Shown here one piece after another: positions 33,582 to 45,844 of a stretch of DNA of 64,000 bases. The stretch is from Artocarpus heterophyllus (Eukaryota; Streptophyta; Magnoliopsida; Rosales; Moraceae): the NCBI GenBank assembly GCA_025403435.1, contig CM046354.1, positions 39,731,041 through 39,795,040 of the forward strand. The letters run 5' to 3'. The translations under genes and the position numbers were made by a program. Position 1 is the first letter of the stretch, and every line of letters begins with the position of its first letter. The notes below the pieces were generated by a model that was not told the DNA's origin, made no database searches, and saw only the letters and a program-made list of their open reading frames with translations.

Positions 33582-35203
33582 AATAAATATTATAGTATAT
33601 AACAGCTTTATGCTGAGCTAATTTTTTTTAAATACTATATCAACAAAAAATTTTAATTGAAACTAAAATTATCAAACATACTATTAATCTAATAATCTAA
33701 TTAGAGGTTCTCATAAAACCTAAAGGGATAAGAGAGTAAATTTAATCGGTACATCTTAAAATGAAAAAAAAAGAACCTTATTTTTATAAATTCATTTATA
33801 AACAATCATTTGTTTAATTTAGACAATGGTTTATTTAATTTAAAAAAATTATAGTTATTTATTTTAAGTTACTTTTAAAATATTTTTAAAAAAACCATTT
33901 ATCTCTTATTTTAAAAGATTATTTTTATAAATTCTCCTTAACTTATGTATCATATTTCATTTTACTCATAATTTTCAAAATGGGTCAATATAACTCTTCA
34001 AACTTTAAAAAATACATCATTTTACTCCTTCCGTCTAAGTCCCCGCGTATCCCAAATGAAATTGTTGATGTGTTATGTAATTAAATATTGAAAAATATAT
34101 TAAAGTTATAATAAGATATATAAAAATAATTAAATATTAAAAATAATAAAAAAACATTTTTTTTTATTTTTTTCCCTAATTTTCCCTCCTCTTTCCTTCC
34201 TCTAGATCCTAATGCTTCTGAAAGGGCATTTGTTTGTTTTCCCACGAATTATTAACTGCCCATTTTTAGATATGTTGAAGTAAATCAGGTATTCCCAACT
34301 CGAGGAAAACCTTTCCTTCTTCGCACGGGTAGCGCTAAGCGCATAGCAAAATTTCTGTTTTGGTAGGGGAACAAGGACACGGGTCTAATTATGTCTAAAA
34401 ATATAGCGAATTTGATTGTCTCCTCTTTCATCCACGAGAAACTCTGTGGGAAAGGGAAACTAAGTCCCGTTCAAATTGAGAGCATGGTCTCTATGATTTC
34501 TCACTCGGGAAGGCAGTTGCAGCGCAGTGATGAGGGTTGTCGCCAAGTCGCGGGGTGTATTTCTTTTTCTCTCTTCAAACTCTTTCTTTTCCATTTTTTT
34601 GGCGACGAATTTGAAGATTTCATAGTTTAAGATCTTCAAGGTTTTGAAATTTTCAAATTTTGTCGACTTTTTCAACATGATTCTTCTTCTGGGTTAGGAG
34701 AATAATTAGTGATATATATATAGGGCCCGTTTGTTTCGATACTCGAATCACGGTTTGAATTATTTTGCTACTGTATTTTCTCTCACAAAAATTTAAATCT
34801 TCATTCAAATATTCTATTCAAATACTCGAATCATACATGCCCATCTATACTTTTTGTTTTTGGGTCAACAGGGAATTTGCTTGGTTGTCTGGTTTGAGGG
34901 AATTTTTTGGTTTGAGTTCTGTTGATTTCGGTGTGTCGGGTACTAGTTAAACTTAATGGAGTGATTTCAAGGGACATTTTCTGTTTTAACCCACTTTTTT
35001 GTTTTCTGTTGGGGCGTTTGAATAAAAGGGTTAAGAGAGAAAGTCCATTTTAATTAACAGACCTAAAAATCTAAAAATTAATTGTATGGCCTAAATGCCA
35101 TGTCATCTAAATAAGCTTAAAAAAAAAGCCACCTCAACAAGCAAAAAAATAAAAAAATAAAAATAGGGGAAAAAAGATACCCTAAATCCCCAAAGCTCCG
35201 AGC
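33582..35203. other. Intergenic, MITE-like ends only
   Basis: AT-rich. AGGGCCCGTTTGTTTCGATA (34722 area) looks like one end of a common plant hAT/PIF-type MITE, with CGAATC..TACATGCC nearby, but a full element could not be bounded. No gene was supported. Confidence 0.45.
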
Positions 35204-35624
35204 TTAGAATAGCTGAAGGCGATGAAGTGCAAGTGGATTTGGAGGTGAACTTACTCTAAGACAGCCTCAACAACATCCGCACCACTAACTTATGCCTTGA
35301 CCAAGCCTTAGCCGCCCTCCATGACCTCTCCCTCCGCCCCAAGGGCAAGCCCATCCTCGTCCCTCTCACTGCCTCTCTCTACGTCTCTGGCATTCTCGAC
35401 GACGCCGATCACGTCCTCATCGACGTCGGCACTATCTATTTCATCGAGGTCTCCTCCCGATTTCTTTTGATTTTCTCTGTTTAGCTTTCGAGTCGTATTA
35501 GCGTTAAATCTTACCCTTTTTATGGTTTCTTTTTTGTGTGCATCAGAAAACAATTACTGAAGGTAAAGATTATTACGAGCGGAAGATCAACTTGTTGAAG
35601 TGGAATTTTGATCAACTTGTTGAG
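35204..35624 (+). pseudogene. PFD5: Prefoldin subunit 5 (GIM5) gene fragment
   Basis: Two exons of a prefoldin alpha-type subunit 5 gene. The prefoldin complex hands unfolded tubulin and actin to the TRiC/CCT chaperonin. Exon 1 (to 35448) reads LEVNLL, a TAA at 35257-35259 in place of Gln, DSLNNIR, ALHDLSLRPKGKPILVPLTA, and SLYVSGILDDADHVLIDVGT up to IE. A 98-bp intron with GT..CAG ends follows (35449-35546). Exon 2 (35547-35624) reads KTITEGKDYYERKINLLKWN then FDQLVE before GTTTGT. The start codon region is damaged (E-stop-LKA and a frameshift before LEV). The third exon is absent and unrelated AT-rich DNA follows. Because the intron is kept it is a DNA-level duplicate, not a retrocopy. Confidence 0.85.
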
Positions 35625-36020
35625 GTTTGTTCTTAAAACATCTGATTCTGCAATCTCCTGATGGGTAAAAGATTTTTTTTTTTTGTTGGAATCTGAACAA
35701 AGTGAAATGAATTTATTTAGTAAAGAGAAAAAAGGAGAGAAATCTAGAGAATGAGATAGGAGGAAATGATGAGCTCTTCATTGCTAAAACCATAATTAAA
35801 GAGTTCTTTAAATGCTATCGAACTCACAATGAACTAATCACCGTTAACCACGTGGACAATTGATCTATCAAACTCTACTTACTTCAATAGATTACAACTA
35901 ATCACACTACTAGTTACAATTGATTATTAGTGGCAAAGGATTCCCCCATTTTCGTCTCGTCTCCAGCTTTAGGGAGATTGAGGTAGCCCCTTCTTCCTCA
36001 ATTGAGGTCCCTGCTACTGG

Positions 36021-36777
36021 TGTTGCAGATGTGGAGCCAAATCAAGTCGACACCCCAGCAAAAAGGAAGAGAAAAAGGGAGAAACGCATGCTCGTGAGGC
36101 AGGAAGCAAGCGTCGCGGCTTTGCCAGGAGAGCACCATGGCGTTGGGACAAAGGCGCCTAGGCGCCAAGAGAAGAGTGCCTAGGCGCTGGGACAAGGGCA
36201 CCTAGGCGCCAAGTGGAGAGCGCCTAGGTGCCAGCAACAAAACGCCTAGGCCGCGAGTGGATGGCACCTAGGCGCCAGGAGCGTAGCGCCTAGGCGCTGC
36301 AGGGAGCGCTGACGTGCTATGTTGTGCGATGTTTTCTGAGTCAGAGTCGGATTCAAAGGCCCTAAAAATGGGAAACTACTAGGGTTTCTCATTAGTTGCT
36401 ATTTTTCTCCTCCTTTGGCTATAAATAGACATAAGGTGGCTAGGGTTGGGTGTGTGTGAAAATTGTGAGTGGCATAATTTTGTGAGAGGCATAATTCTTG
36501 AGAGCTCTATCCTTGAGAGAGAAAAATTCCCATAGGGTGCTAGATAGAAGAGAGTTTTGGTAAGCACAATTTGAGAGTGTGTGAGAAACTTCTCTTATAA
36601 TCTGTAATCTCCTTCATCATAGTGGAATCTGCAAGCGGCAGAAACAGGACGTAGTCTCAATTTTGGACGAACTTGTATGAAATTTGGTGTCTCTTTTTTA
36701 TTCTTTTCTCTTATTTATTTTCTATAATTGTTCGTTCTTGTGATCCTTGAAATTAGGAGTCGTCTAATTCCCCAACA
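36021..36777 (+). repeat. 5' LTR of the 36-kb copia element
   Basis: 757 bp, holds the 22-bp-spaced CCTAGG array. A TATA-like GGCTATAAATAGACA occurs at about 36417. Confidence 0.88.
36113..36310. repeat. 22-bp periodic CCTAGG palindrome array (5' LTR)
   Basis: CCTAGG begins at 36157, 36179, 36201, 36223, 36245, 36267 and 36289, exactly 22 bp apart each time. The best units extend to GGCGCCTAGGCGCC, a perfect 14-bp palindrome. Degenerate units continue upstream in register: CCATGG at 36135 and TCGCGG at 36113. The 8-12 nt between cores differ between units. Confidence 0.92.
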
Positions 36778-36779
36778 AG

Positions 36780-36791
36780 TGGTATCAGAGC
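36780..36791 (+). other. Primer binding site, initiator Met tRNA
   Basis: TGGTATCAGAGC, 2 nt after the 5' LTR. Confidence 0.85.
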
Positions 36792-36811
36792 GGAGGTTTT
36801 GATCAAGAACG

Positions 36812-39800
36812 ATGACTAGAGAAGAAGGTATGGCAGCCGGTATCACCAAATTTGATAGTTCTGATTTTTCCTATTGGAGGATGCAAGTAGAAGACTACCT
36901 ATATAGCAGGAAACTGCAATTGCCCTTGGGTAATAAGCCTGAAGGCATGAAGGATGGGGAGTGGAATCTCCTTGATAGACAGGTGCTGGGAGTGATCCGT
37001 TTGACCCTGTCAAAGAACGTTGCCCACAACGTTGCAAAGGAGACTACTACAGTGGGGATGATGAACGCTCTGTCAGAGATATATGAGAAGCCCTCAGCCA
37101 ACAACAAGGTACATCTCATGAAGAAGCTCTTTAATTTAAAGATGCCTGAAAGTGCCTCGGTGGTAGAGCATCTAAACAATTTCAACACCGTCCAAAACCA
37201 ATTGGTCTCGATAGAGATTAAGTTTGATGATGAGATCAATGCCCTAATCCTCTTGGCCTAGTTATCGAATAGTTGGGAACCCATGAGGGTGGCCATTACA
37301 AATTCGCTTGGGAATGCCAAACTGAAGTTTGTTGATGTCAGAAACTCTATTCTGGTGGAAGAAGTTCGTAGGAAGGACTCAGGTGAAGCCCTAACGTCGA
37401 ACTCGACCCTTAATGTTGATAATAGGGGCAGGAAACTTGACAGGCATTCCAACAGGGATAATGGCAAGAGAGGCAAGTCGAGGAATGGGAGAAGCAAGTC
37501 AAGGAACGGTAGGACCATGGAGTGTTGGAATTGTGGAAAGACAGGCCACTTGAAGAAGAACTGCAGGGCTCCAAGGATGAATGAAGACAAGAATAATGGT
37601 GCAGCTAACGCCGCCACTAAAGAGCAACAAGATGCCTTAATCTTGTCAGTTGACAATTCTTTTGATTCGTGGGTGATAGATTCAAGAGCATCAGTTCACA
37701 CCACTGTACACCATCATGTCTTGGATAATTATGTTGCCAAAAATCATGGTAAGGTTTATCTCATTGATGGAGAACCTTTGAATATTGTTGGCATTGGAGA
37801 TGTCAGTTTAAATATACCTAATGGGTTTGTGTGGAAGATTCATAAGGTGAGACATGTTCCTAAACTAATATGTAACTTGATTTTGGTGGGACAACTAGAT
37901 GATGAAGGACATAAAGTGACATTCAATTGTGGAGGTTGGAAAGTCACAAAAGGAGCAATGGTTGTTGCTCAGGGACACAAAGCTGGAACTCTCTACATGA
38001 ACTCTAGTTGCAGAGATACCATAGTAGTTGTTGATTCTGCTGCCAATACCGAGCTATGGCATTATAGGCTCAGTCACAAGAGTGAGAAGGGTATGAAGGT
38101 GCTTCACTGCAAAGGAAAACTGTCGGGTTTGAAAACTATTTATCATAGTTTGTGTGAAGCCTGCATCTTTGGTAAACAGAAGAGAGTTAGTTTCTCAAAG
38201 ATAGGTAGAGAGCCTAAGTCCAGGAAATTGGAGCTAGTTCACACTGATGTGTGGGGGCCTACGCTGGTGACTTCCCTTGGTGGCGTAAATTACTATGTGA
38301 CATTCATAGATGACTCAAGCAGGAAGGTATGGGTTTACTTTCTGAAAAACAAATCTGATGTCTTTAAGGCTTTCAAGAGATGGAGAGCCATGGTAGAGAA
38401 CGAGACAGATTTGAAGGTGAAGTGCTTGTAGTCTGATAATGGGGGAGAGTATTTAGATGAAGATTTTAGGCAGTACTGTGCTGAGAATGGAATAAAGATG
38501 AGGAAGACCATTCCAGGGAAACCACAACAGAATGGGGTAGCTGAGAGGATGAACAAGACTTTAAACGAGCGTGTCAGAAGCATGAGGTTGCATGCAGGGC
38601 TGCCAAAGATGTTTTGGGCTGAGGCGATTAATACAGCCGCTCATCTGATCAACAGAAGTCCATCCACACCGCTGAAGTTCAAGCTACTGGAAGAAGTCTG
38701 GAGCCATAAAAAGGTGAATCTCTCATACTTGAGAGTGTTTTGGTGTGTTTCCTATGTTCACATTGATTCTGCTACTAGAAGTAAACTTGATGCCAAGTCA
38801 AAGAAGTGTTTTTTGGTTGGCTACGGTGGATTTGAGTTTGGTTATCGTCTCTGGGATGACCAAAGTTAGAAGATTATCAGGAGCAAGGATGTGATCTTCA
38901 ATGAAGGTGTTCTGTACAAGGACAGAGACAACACTGACTCCAGGGGTTCAGGTTCTGAGACAAGAAGCCTGAGGTGATTCCATTAAAGGATCTTCCAGAA
39001 GTGGAGGTGCAAAATCTAGAGATTGAAGACTAGGAAAACATAGCTCCAGAAGGAAACCAGAGGACTCCTGCCACACCAATCAAGAGGTCTAGCAGGACCA
39101 TCAGACCGCCATAGAGATACTCCCCATCTCTGCATTACATCTTGTTGACCGACAAAGGTTAGCTAGAGAGCTATGATGAAGCCATGGAGGCTGAAGATTC
39201 GGTCAAGTGGGAGTTAGCCATGAGGGATGAGATGGATTCCTTGATGTCCAATCAGACAGGGCAATTGACAAAGTTACCACAGGGCAAAAAGGCCTTGCAC
39301 AACAAGTGGGTATATCGGATTAAAGATGAATCTGATGGCAGTAAAGGGTATAAGGCAACGACTGGTGGTAAAAGGCTTTCAGCAGAAAGAGGGTGTCGAC
39401 TTTAATGAGATTTTTTCTCTAGTGGTGAAGCTAACCATGATCAGGATTGTACTTGCGCTAGTGGCAAATGAGGACTTGTTCTTGGAACAGTTGGATGTAA
39501 AGACAACTTTTCTCCATGGTGATTTGGAAGAGGAGATCTACATGAAGCAGCCACAAGGTTTTGAAGTACCGAGTAAGGAGAACTTGGTGTGCAAACTTCA
39601 GAAGAGCTTGTATGGCCTCAAACAAGCTCCCAGGCAGTGGTACAAGAAGTTTGACGGGTTTATGTGCAACAATGGTTTCTTGAGGTGTCAAGGAGATCAC
39701 TGTTGTTATGTGAAGAATTTTGATGATGCCTACATTATATTGTTGCTATATGTCGATGACATGCTGATAGCAGGAGGTTGCAAACAGGAGATTGGCAAGC

Positions 39801-40710
39801 TGAAGAAGGAGTTGTCTAAGGAGTTTGCAATGAAGGATTTGGGTGCTGCAATACAAATCCTTGGAATGAGAATAACGAGGAACCGTAACAGTCTGAAACT
39901 GTCATAAGAAGAATATGTTGAAAAGGTGCTGAGCAGATTCAACATGGGTAATACGACGCCTGTGAATACTCCTTTGGTCAGTCACTTCAAGTTATCAAAG
40001 GAGCAATCACCGACCACGGAGCAGGAACAAGACCACATGGCCAAGGTGCCTTATGCTTCGCTATAGGCAGTCTCATGTATGCCATGGTTTGTACCAGACC
40101 GGACATTGCACATGCAGTGAGAGTTGTGAGTAGGTACATGAGTAATCCAGGTAAATAGCATTGGGAGGCAGTGAAGTGGATTCTTAGATATTTGAGAGGT
40201 ACTACAGGTTTAGCACTGTGTTTCAAGAAGTCAGACTTGGGACTACAGGGCTATGTTGATGCTGATATGGTTGGAGACATTAATGGCAGAAAAAGTACCA
40301 CCGGTTATGTCTACACTTTAGGTGGCACTACAATTAGTTGGGTCTTAAAGCTATAGAAGATAGTTGCACTCTCTACTACAGAAGCAGAGTATGTGGCAAT
40401 GATAGAAGCGAGCAATGAAATGATTTGGTTGCGGTCATTTCTGGAAGAACTGGGTCACAAGCAGGAAAGGAGTGCATTACATAGTGACAGTTAGAGCGCC
40501 CTTCACTTGGCAAAAAATCCCGCATTTCATGCTAGGACAAAGCATATACAATTGCAGTATCACTTCATCAGGTCGGCTTTGAAAGATGGAGTGTTGAAAC
40601 TTGAGAAGATTCTTAGGAGTCAGAATCCAGCAGATATGCTCACCAAGACGGTTCCGATTGAGAAACTGAAGTTGTGCGCAACTTCAGTTGGACTTCTCCA
40701 AGTGGCGTGA
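36812..40710 (+). pseudogene. Copia gag-pol pseudogene (Tnt1/Tork-like)
   Basis: The frame starts MTREEGMAAGITKFDSSDFS (36812). Gag has a stop at 37259. Zinc knuckle CWNCGKTGHLKKNC (about 37522-37563). Protease WVIDSRAS, where the catalytic DSG/DTG glycine is replaced by Arg. Pre-integrase LWHYRLSH. Integrase HTDVWGP, stop, SDNGGEY and QQNGVAERMN. RT QLDVKTTFLHGDLEEE, YGLKQAPRQWYKKF and LLYVDDML. RNase H YVDADMVGD..RKSTTGY, TTEAEYVAM and the ADMLTKTVP tail. At least eight stops plus frameshifts. Several replace Gln (LSQEEY to a stop at 39904; L-stop-K near 40356; DS-stop-SALH near 40494), as expected from C-to-T decay at methylated sites. Domain order protease-integrase-RT-RNase H confirms Ty1/copia. 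Confidence 0.92.
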
Positions 40711-40768
40711 GAAGTCGTTGTCGCTGCAGTTGGAGACATAGTGATTGATTAGTCTCTAAGTGGGAGAT

Positions 40769-41555
40769 TGTTGCAGATGTGGAGCCAAATCAAGTCGACA
40801 CCTCAGCAAAAAGAAAGAAAAAAAGGGAGAAACGCATGCTCGTGAGGCAGGGAGCAAGCGCCGCGGCTCTACCAAGAGAGTGTCGCGGCGCTGGGACAAG
40901 GGTGCCTAGGTGTCAAGAAAAGAGCGCCTAGGCGCTAGGACAAGGGTGCCTAGGCGCCAAGTGGAGAGCACCTAGGCACCAGCAACAAAATGCCTAGGCC
41001 GCGAGTGGATGGCGCCTAGGCGCCAGGAGCGTAGCGCCTAGGCATTGCAGGGAGCGCTGCAGCTCTCGTTTCGAGCGCCGCGGTGCTGATGCGCTGTGTT
41101 GCGCGATGTTTTATGAGTCAGAGTCAGATTCAAAGGCCCTAAAAACAGGAAACTACTAAGGTTTCCCATTAGTTGCTATTTTTTTTCCTCCTTTGGCTAT
41201 AAATAGACATAAGGTGGCTAGGGTTGGGTGTGTGTGAAAATTGTGAGTGGCATAATTTTGTGAGAGACATAATTCATGAGAGCTCTATCCTTGAGAGAGA
41301 AAAATTCCCATAGGGTGCTAGATAGAAGAGAGTTTTGGTAAGTACAATTTGAGAGTGTGTGGGAAACTTTTCTTGTAATTTGTAATCTCCTTCATCATAG
41401 TGGAATCTGCAAGTGGTAAAAATAGGACGTAGTCTCAATTTTGGACGAATCTGTATAAAATTCGGTGTCACTTTTTTCTTATTTTCTCCTATTTATTTTC
41501 TGTAATTGTTCATTCTTATGATCCTTAGAATTATGATTCGTCTAATTCCCTAACA
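40769..41555 (+). repeat. 3' LTR of the 36-kb copia element
   Basis: 787 bp, paired with 36021-36777 but about 30 bp longer. Confidence 0.88.
40861..41058. repeat. 22-bp periodic CCTAGG palindrome array (3' LTR)
   Basis: CCTAGG begins at 40905, 40927, 40949, 40971, 40993, 41015 and 41037, again exactly 22 bp. In-register upstream units have CCGCGG (40861) and TCGCGG (40883) cores, so nine units are in phase. Point differences from the 5' array fall in both cores and spacers, but no unit has gained or lost a base. Confidence 0.92.
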
Positions 41556-41573
41556 ACTGGTCCTTCCTCTTCT

Positions 41574-41685
41574 CATTGTACTTATTCTTCTTCTTCTCCA
41601 TCTTCTTTTTGTCGTCTTCTTCTTCTCCATCATCATCATCATCATCATCATCTTCTTCTTCTTCTTCTTCTTCAGTCCCAAATCC
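41574..41685. repeat. Trinucleotide microsatellites (TTC/CAT)
   Basis: TTC-rich sequence with an (ATC)n block (about 41629-41652) and a following (TTC)n block. It is immediately next to the copia target site, so the element landed in or beside a CT-rich repeat. Confidence 0.8.
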
Positions 41686-41689
41686 AAAC

Positions 41690-42873
41690 ACTAAATCCAT
41701 AACAGCTTATATCCATTGATATACGCTAGGTAATTATTTTTTTATTTTCATTCATATACATAAAACATCAATTAATTAGGGCAAAATTTGAGAATGTTTT
41801 TTGAATTTTTTTGGTCTCTGAATTTTTTGTTTTTGAAATTTTTTTTGTTTTGTTTCTTTATAGCCCTTTTGTTTAGAGAATAAACATTTTGTATTGTAAG
41901 AAAGAATGTTATTAGAATAGGAAAAGGGTACAAAGAAAAGAGAAGAGATTTCTACAAAAAACATTATCACCTACAATCATGTGAGGTTACTTACAAGAGA
42001 AAGCACTGACATTACCTTTAAAAACATGAAATCCATGTAAACTAATTTCCTGCTAAAAGAGGTGTGTACATGCCCACATTCTTCTTCATAAAGTCAATAA
42101 CTTGTAGAAATCAACAATATGAGCTGTTACTTCTTGAAGTCAAACTCAAACTGTCTCTATGTTTGAGACTTCTGATGTGAAGAAAGAGTCCAAGGAAACC
42201 AAAGGCTGTCAGGAAAACTAGTCGAACTATTATAGATTTTGGATAGTTAGTGCTAGCAAAATGAAAATTAGCAAGTCACATGCAAATGACAAAAATTCTA
42301 ACAAACCTGCTTTTCTACTTCTCTTTCACTAATTGTACTATGGAGCACTTTTTTTGTCAACCCTGTATTTGTTAAAAAAATCAATTAGAAAGGATAAGGC
42401 ATGCAATCTTACTATACGCATGGCTATGTGCATATGAATATGATTGGTAGATATAAAGAAGATACACCTAATATGTATGGTAACTAGATATAGTGTTGAT
42501 GAGTTTGGCATGACTAATGCTGCATAAGGGTGGTTCATTGGAGAAGAGGTTTACAATAGTGGTGTTGCCACTTCCATTAGTATTTCTTTTACTAGTATAT
42601 TTCTATGCACTTTCTTTGTTCACAAAAAAAAAAAAAAGAAGGTATATATGCTAACTCATAATTACCAAATTACAGCATACCCAAAGCTAAACATTTTACA
42701 CACCTGAAATCATTGTCTATGTATATACGTGTGTGTATTTGATCCAGTTATTATTCTTACGATGTTTCTTTGTTTTGTTTGGGTTGGATTTTTAATAGCG
42801 TCCTTTGATAAAACTAGAATTGAAGCTTTGCCTAAACGTTATTATTTATATGTTTTTGCAGTTAGATAACTAA
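41690..42873. other. Upstream part of MULE region, no gene supported
   Basis: AT-rich. A terminal inverted repeat for the downstream MULE would be expected near here but could not be recognised. Confidence 0.4.
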
Positions 42874-45130
42874 ATGGCTTCGTTACCAATTTATTTTGAC
42901 GTTGGAGGACATTGGAAGGAGTTGGAAACTTATTGGGTGTGGTGTGAGGCGCAAAGTGAATTAAAAGGAATTATGTTAGAAGAAAATAGTCCTAAGTTGA
43001 GCATGTTAATTAACAAGATTTGTATAAAAGCTGAAACTGATCGTGGAAATAAGTCATTGAAGATAACCTATATGTCGCCAAAACACTTTGATAAGATAAA
43101 GCCGATTAGAATTTCTAATGATGATGACCTGTTAGTTTTTAAAGGGTTACTTAAGTACAATGGTAACATAATACCTCTACATGTTCAGGTGGAAGAAAAA
43201 GATATGAATTGTGTTGAACAGATTGTAGCTCAAGAGGAGATTGCCTCGGCTCCTACTAATGAAGAAGAAATTCAAAGAAATCCGCCAGATGATGAATTCT
43301 TTGATTATGATTTTGTTGATGCTACTATAGATGATAAAGCTTCAACTCTTAACGACATGGGTCCACTACCTCTGCCACAACCTCTCATGATTTTAAATGA
43401 AAGAAAAGTTGGATCATCCTCAACTTTGAATAATTTTACATTCAATGATGGATCTAATTTACAAGTTGGTGACCACTTTAGAAGCAAGAAAGAGTTAAGA
43501 ATGAAACTTTATGTTATAGCTTTAAAAGGAAGGTTCGAGTTTTTAACAAAAAAAAAACAAAAACAAAAATTTACTTGTAGTGGAGTGTGTGGATCCAAAT
43601 TGTAAGTGGCGTGTTCGGGCATATAAGTTGTCATTGTTAAACATGTTTATTATTCGTAAATATTACAAAATTCACTATTGTTCGCTAGAAAAACGTTCAT
43701 CAAAGCATAGGCAAGCATCATACTCTGTCATTGGAGAGTGTATCAAAAGTCAATTTATAGGTATACTACAGGGTCCACAGCCAAAATCAATACGGAATTA
43801 TGTTCGTAGCAAATTTGGTATGGATTTCAGTTACTACAAAGGTTGGATGGCTCGTCAACATGCAATTAACCTGATAAGGGGTATGGCCGAAGAAAGTTTT
43901 GCCATCCTTCCATCGTACTGTCACATGCTCAAGTCTGTAAATCACAACACTGTTACCCACAATAAGGTAGACGATACTAATAAGTTTAAATATCTTTTTG
44001 TGGCACATGGACATTGCATACAAGGATTTGTCTGCATGAGGAAAGTAATAGTTGTCAATGGAACATTTTTGAAGGGAAAATTCAAAGGCATGCTAGTTGT
44101 ATCTACTGCTTAAGACAATGAATGTTGTTGTTATCCTATCGCTTGGGGGATTGTGGACAAAGAAGATGATGCATCTTGACATGGTTCTTCTCAAAATTGA
44201 AGGAAGTTGTAAAAAATTGTGAAGATTTAGTTTTCATATCTGATAGGCATCAAAGTATTAAAAAGGCTGTTGAGATAGTTTTTGAGTTAGCATGCCATGG
44301 CTGTTGCACATTTCATGTGGCGTAGAACATCAAGGCTACCTTCCATTCTAGCAATGTTCTACCATTTTTCTTTAAAGCTGCTAATGCTTATCAAATTGAT
44401 GAGTTCGATATCTTTTTCAAGGATCTTTATTCTAAGTATTCACGCATTGGGAGATATCTGCAAGAGCAGGTTGGCTTTTAGAACTGGTCTTGTGCTCATT
44501 TTAAAGGAAATAGATACGATTTTATGACCTCAAATCTTGCTGAATCATTGAATGGAATGCTCGAAGATGTCAGAGATTACCCTATTGTTGCTTTGTTAGA
44601 TTATGTGTGGGGATAGATGTCAATGTGGTTTAACAAAAGGCAAGCCAATGCCATTGTTAGCACCTCAGTTTTGACACCGAAGAATGAGAAAATACTCCAT
44701 AACAGATATGATAGGGCTGGATTCTTATCAACCACCAAGCTCAATATTGATGAGTACCACGTTGTAGGTGGAGAGATTTCTATAACTGTGAACATTAGAT
44801 TGAGAACTTGTACTTGTCATATGTTTGACATAGATCAGATGCCATGTGAACATGCAATTGCACCTTGCGGGAAGGTAGAAACATCCGTTTATGAATTATG
44901 TTCACATTATTACAAAACGAATACATTGGTTAATGCATATGCAGAGACAATTTATCCTGTACCAGATTGATCCCAATGGGAGATTCCTGATAATGTTAGG
45001 GAATGTGCATTTTAGCGCCTAATGTTAAGCAAAGACGCGGTAGGTCAAAACAAAGAAGAATTCCAAGTATGCGGACAATACAGGCATTATCAAAAGACTT
45101 GCAGAAATACACCAATTTCTTAATTTTGTT
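42874..45130 (+). pseudogene. MULE (MuDR-type) transposase pseudogene
   Basis: MASLPIYFDVGGHW (42874) begins an N-terminal PB1-like/MuDR domain, then an acidic linker and the MuDR DNA-binding region. A frameshift in the A-rich run near 43555-43590 moves the reading to the VDPNCKWRVRA frame. The MULE catalytic core follows: YYKGWMARQHA, LPSYCHML, VVNGTFLKGKFKG, PIAWGIVDKEDDAS and ISDRHQSIKKAVE..F..ACHGCC. The first catalytic Asp (VDGT in the family) is Asn here. A SWIM zinc finger CTCHMFDIDQMPCEH lies at about 44808-44855, followed by a RRGRSKQRRIPS tail. Stops lie after STA (44111), in DAS-stop-HG, near 44480 and near 44615. The enzyme would cut and paste the element; this copy is dead. Confidence 0.85.
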
Positions 45131-45296
45131 TGTTGCTAAGAGATAATGACTTTTTATGTTTTCGATGAATTAATTGTTAATTATTCCATTTAATATCATT
45201 ATTGTCTTGTTCTATATTGTTCTATATAGGGTTTTTTCATATTTTGATTAAATTATGTCGTTATGCTGCCAGAATTTACATAACTTAAAAAATTGA

Positions 45297-45595
45297 ATAG
45301 GGTCGATATGGGGTCTACATGGTATTGACCTCCTTATAATAATTTTGAATGAGATGTACAAGTAGAAAAGAATGGGGTCGATATGGGGTCTACATAGTAT
45401 CGATCTCCTTGTAATGAAATCGCAGCTTAAGATGTACAAGTACAAAAAAAAATGGTCAATATAGGCTCTACATGGTATCTACATGGGTCGACACATGCAG
45501 ACCCCATGTAGAAACCATGTAGACCCATGTGGGGCATGGCTGTAGACCCCATGTCAATCCTATGAAGAACCATGTAGACCTTATTGTCTTTTTAA
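45297..45595. repeat. GGTC/GACC 11-bp modular array, cluster 1
   Basis: Modules such as GGTCGATATGG and GGTCTACATGG abut with starts 11 bp apart (45301/45312, 45376/45387, 45454/45465/45475/45486). They then run in inverted form (CATGTAGACC) to about 45580, giving local fold-backs. The array sits just after the MULE transposase. Confidence 0.75.
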
Positions 45596-45844
45596 CCAAA
45601 AATTTACCTAATAGTACATAACAAAACAATAATCCTACTTTAACAAAAATTATGCATGTGGGATTTTTCTACTTGTTCCATTTTTAAGAATCATCATATA
45701 AGAAGAAACATTTTCAAAAGAAAATTATCTTCCTTTTCTTTAATATTCAACCCATTACGAGGATGAGAGTTCACATATAAGAGCAAAAAAATGTGCAAAT
45801 ATAACATTTTAGATGGACACGTCAAGTGGGACTCACTTTGAAGG

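Larger units (their letters stand above)
36021..41555 (+). mobile_element. Decayed Ty1/copia retrotransposon with palindrome-array LTRs
   Basis: 5535 bp between perfect target duplicates ACTGG (36016-36020 and 41556-41560). LTRs are 757 and 787 bp (TGTTGCAGATGTGG ... CCAACA / CTAACA). PBS TGGTATCAGAGC is at 36780, and AAGTGGGAGAT lies just before the 3' LTR. The gag-pol frame is broken many times. The 5' LTR lacks about 27 bp near its motif array compared with the 3' LTR. Confidence 0.9.

Noticed and set aside
36113..36310. CRISPR-like regular array
   Set aside because: The spacing is regular, but the repeats are short palindromes in a plant LTR and occur in both LTRs; there are no cas genes.
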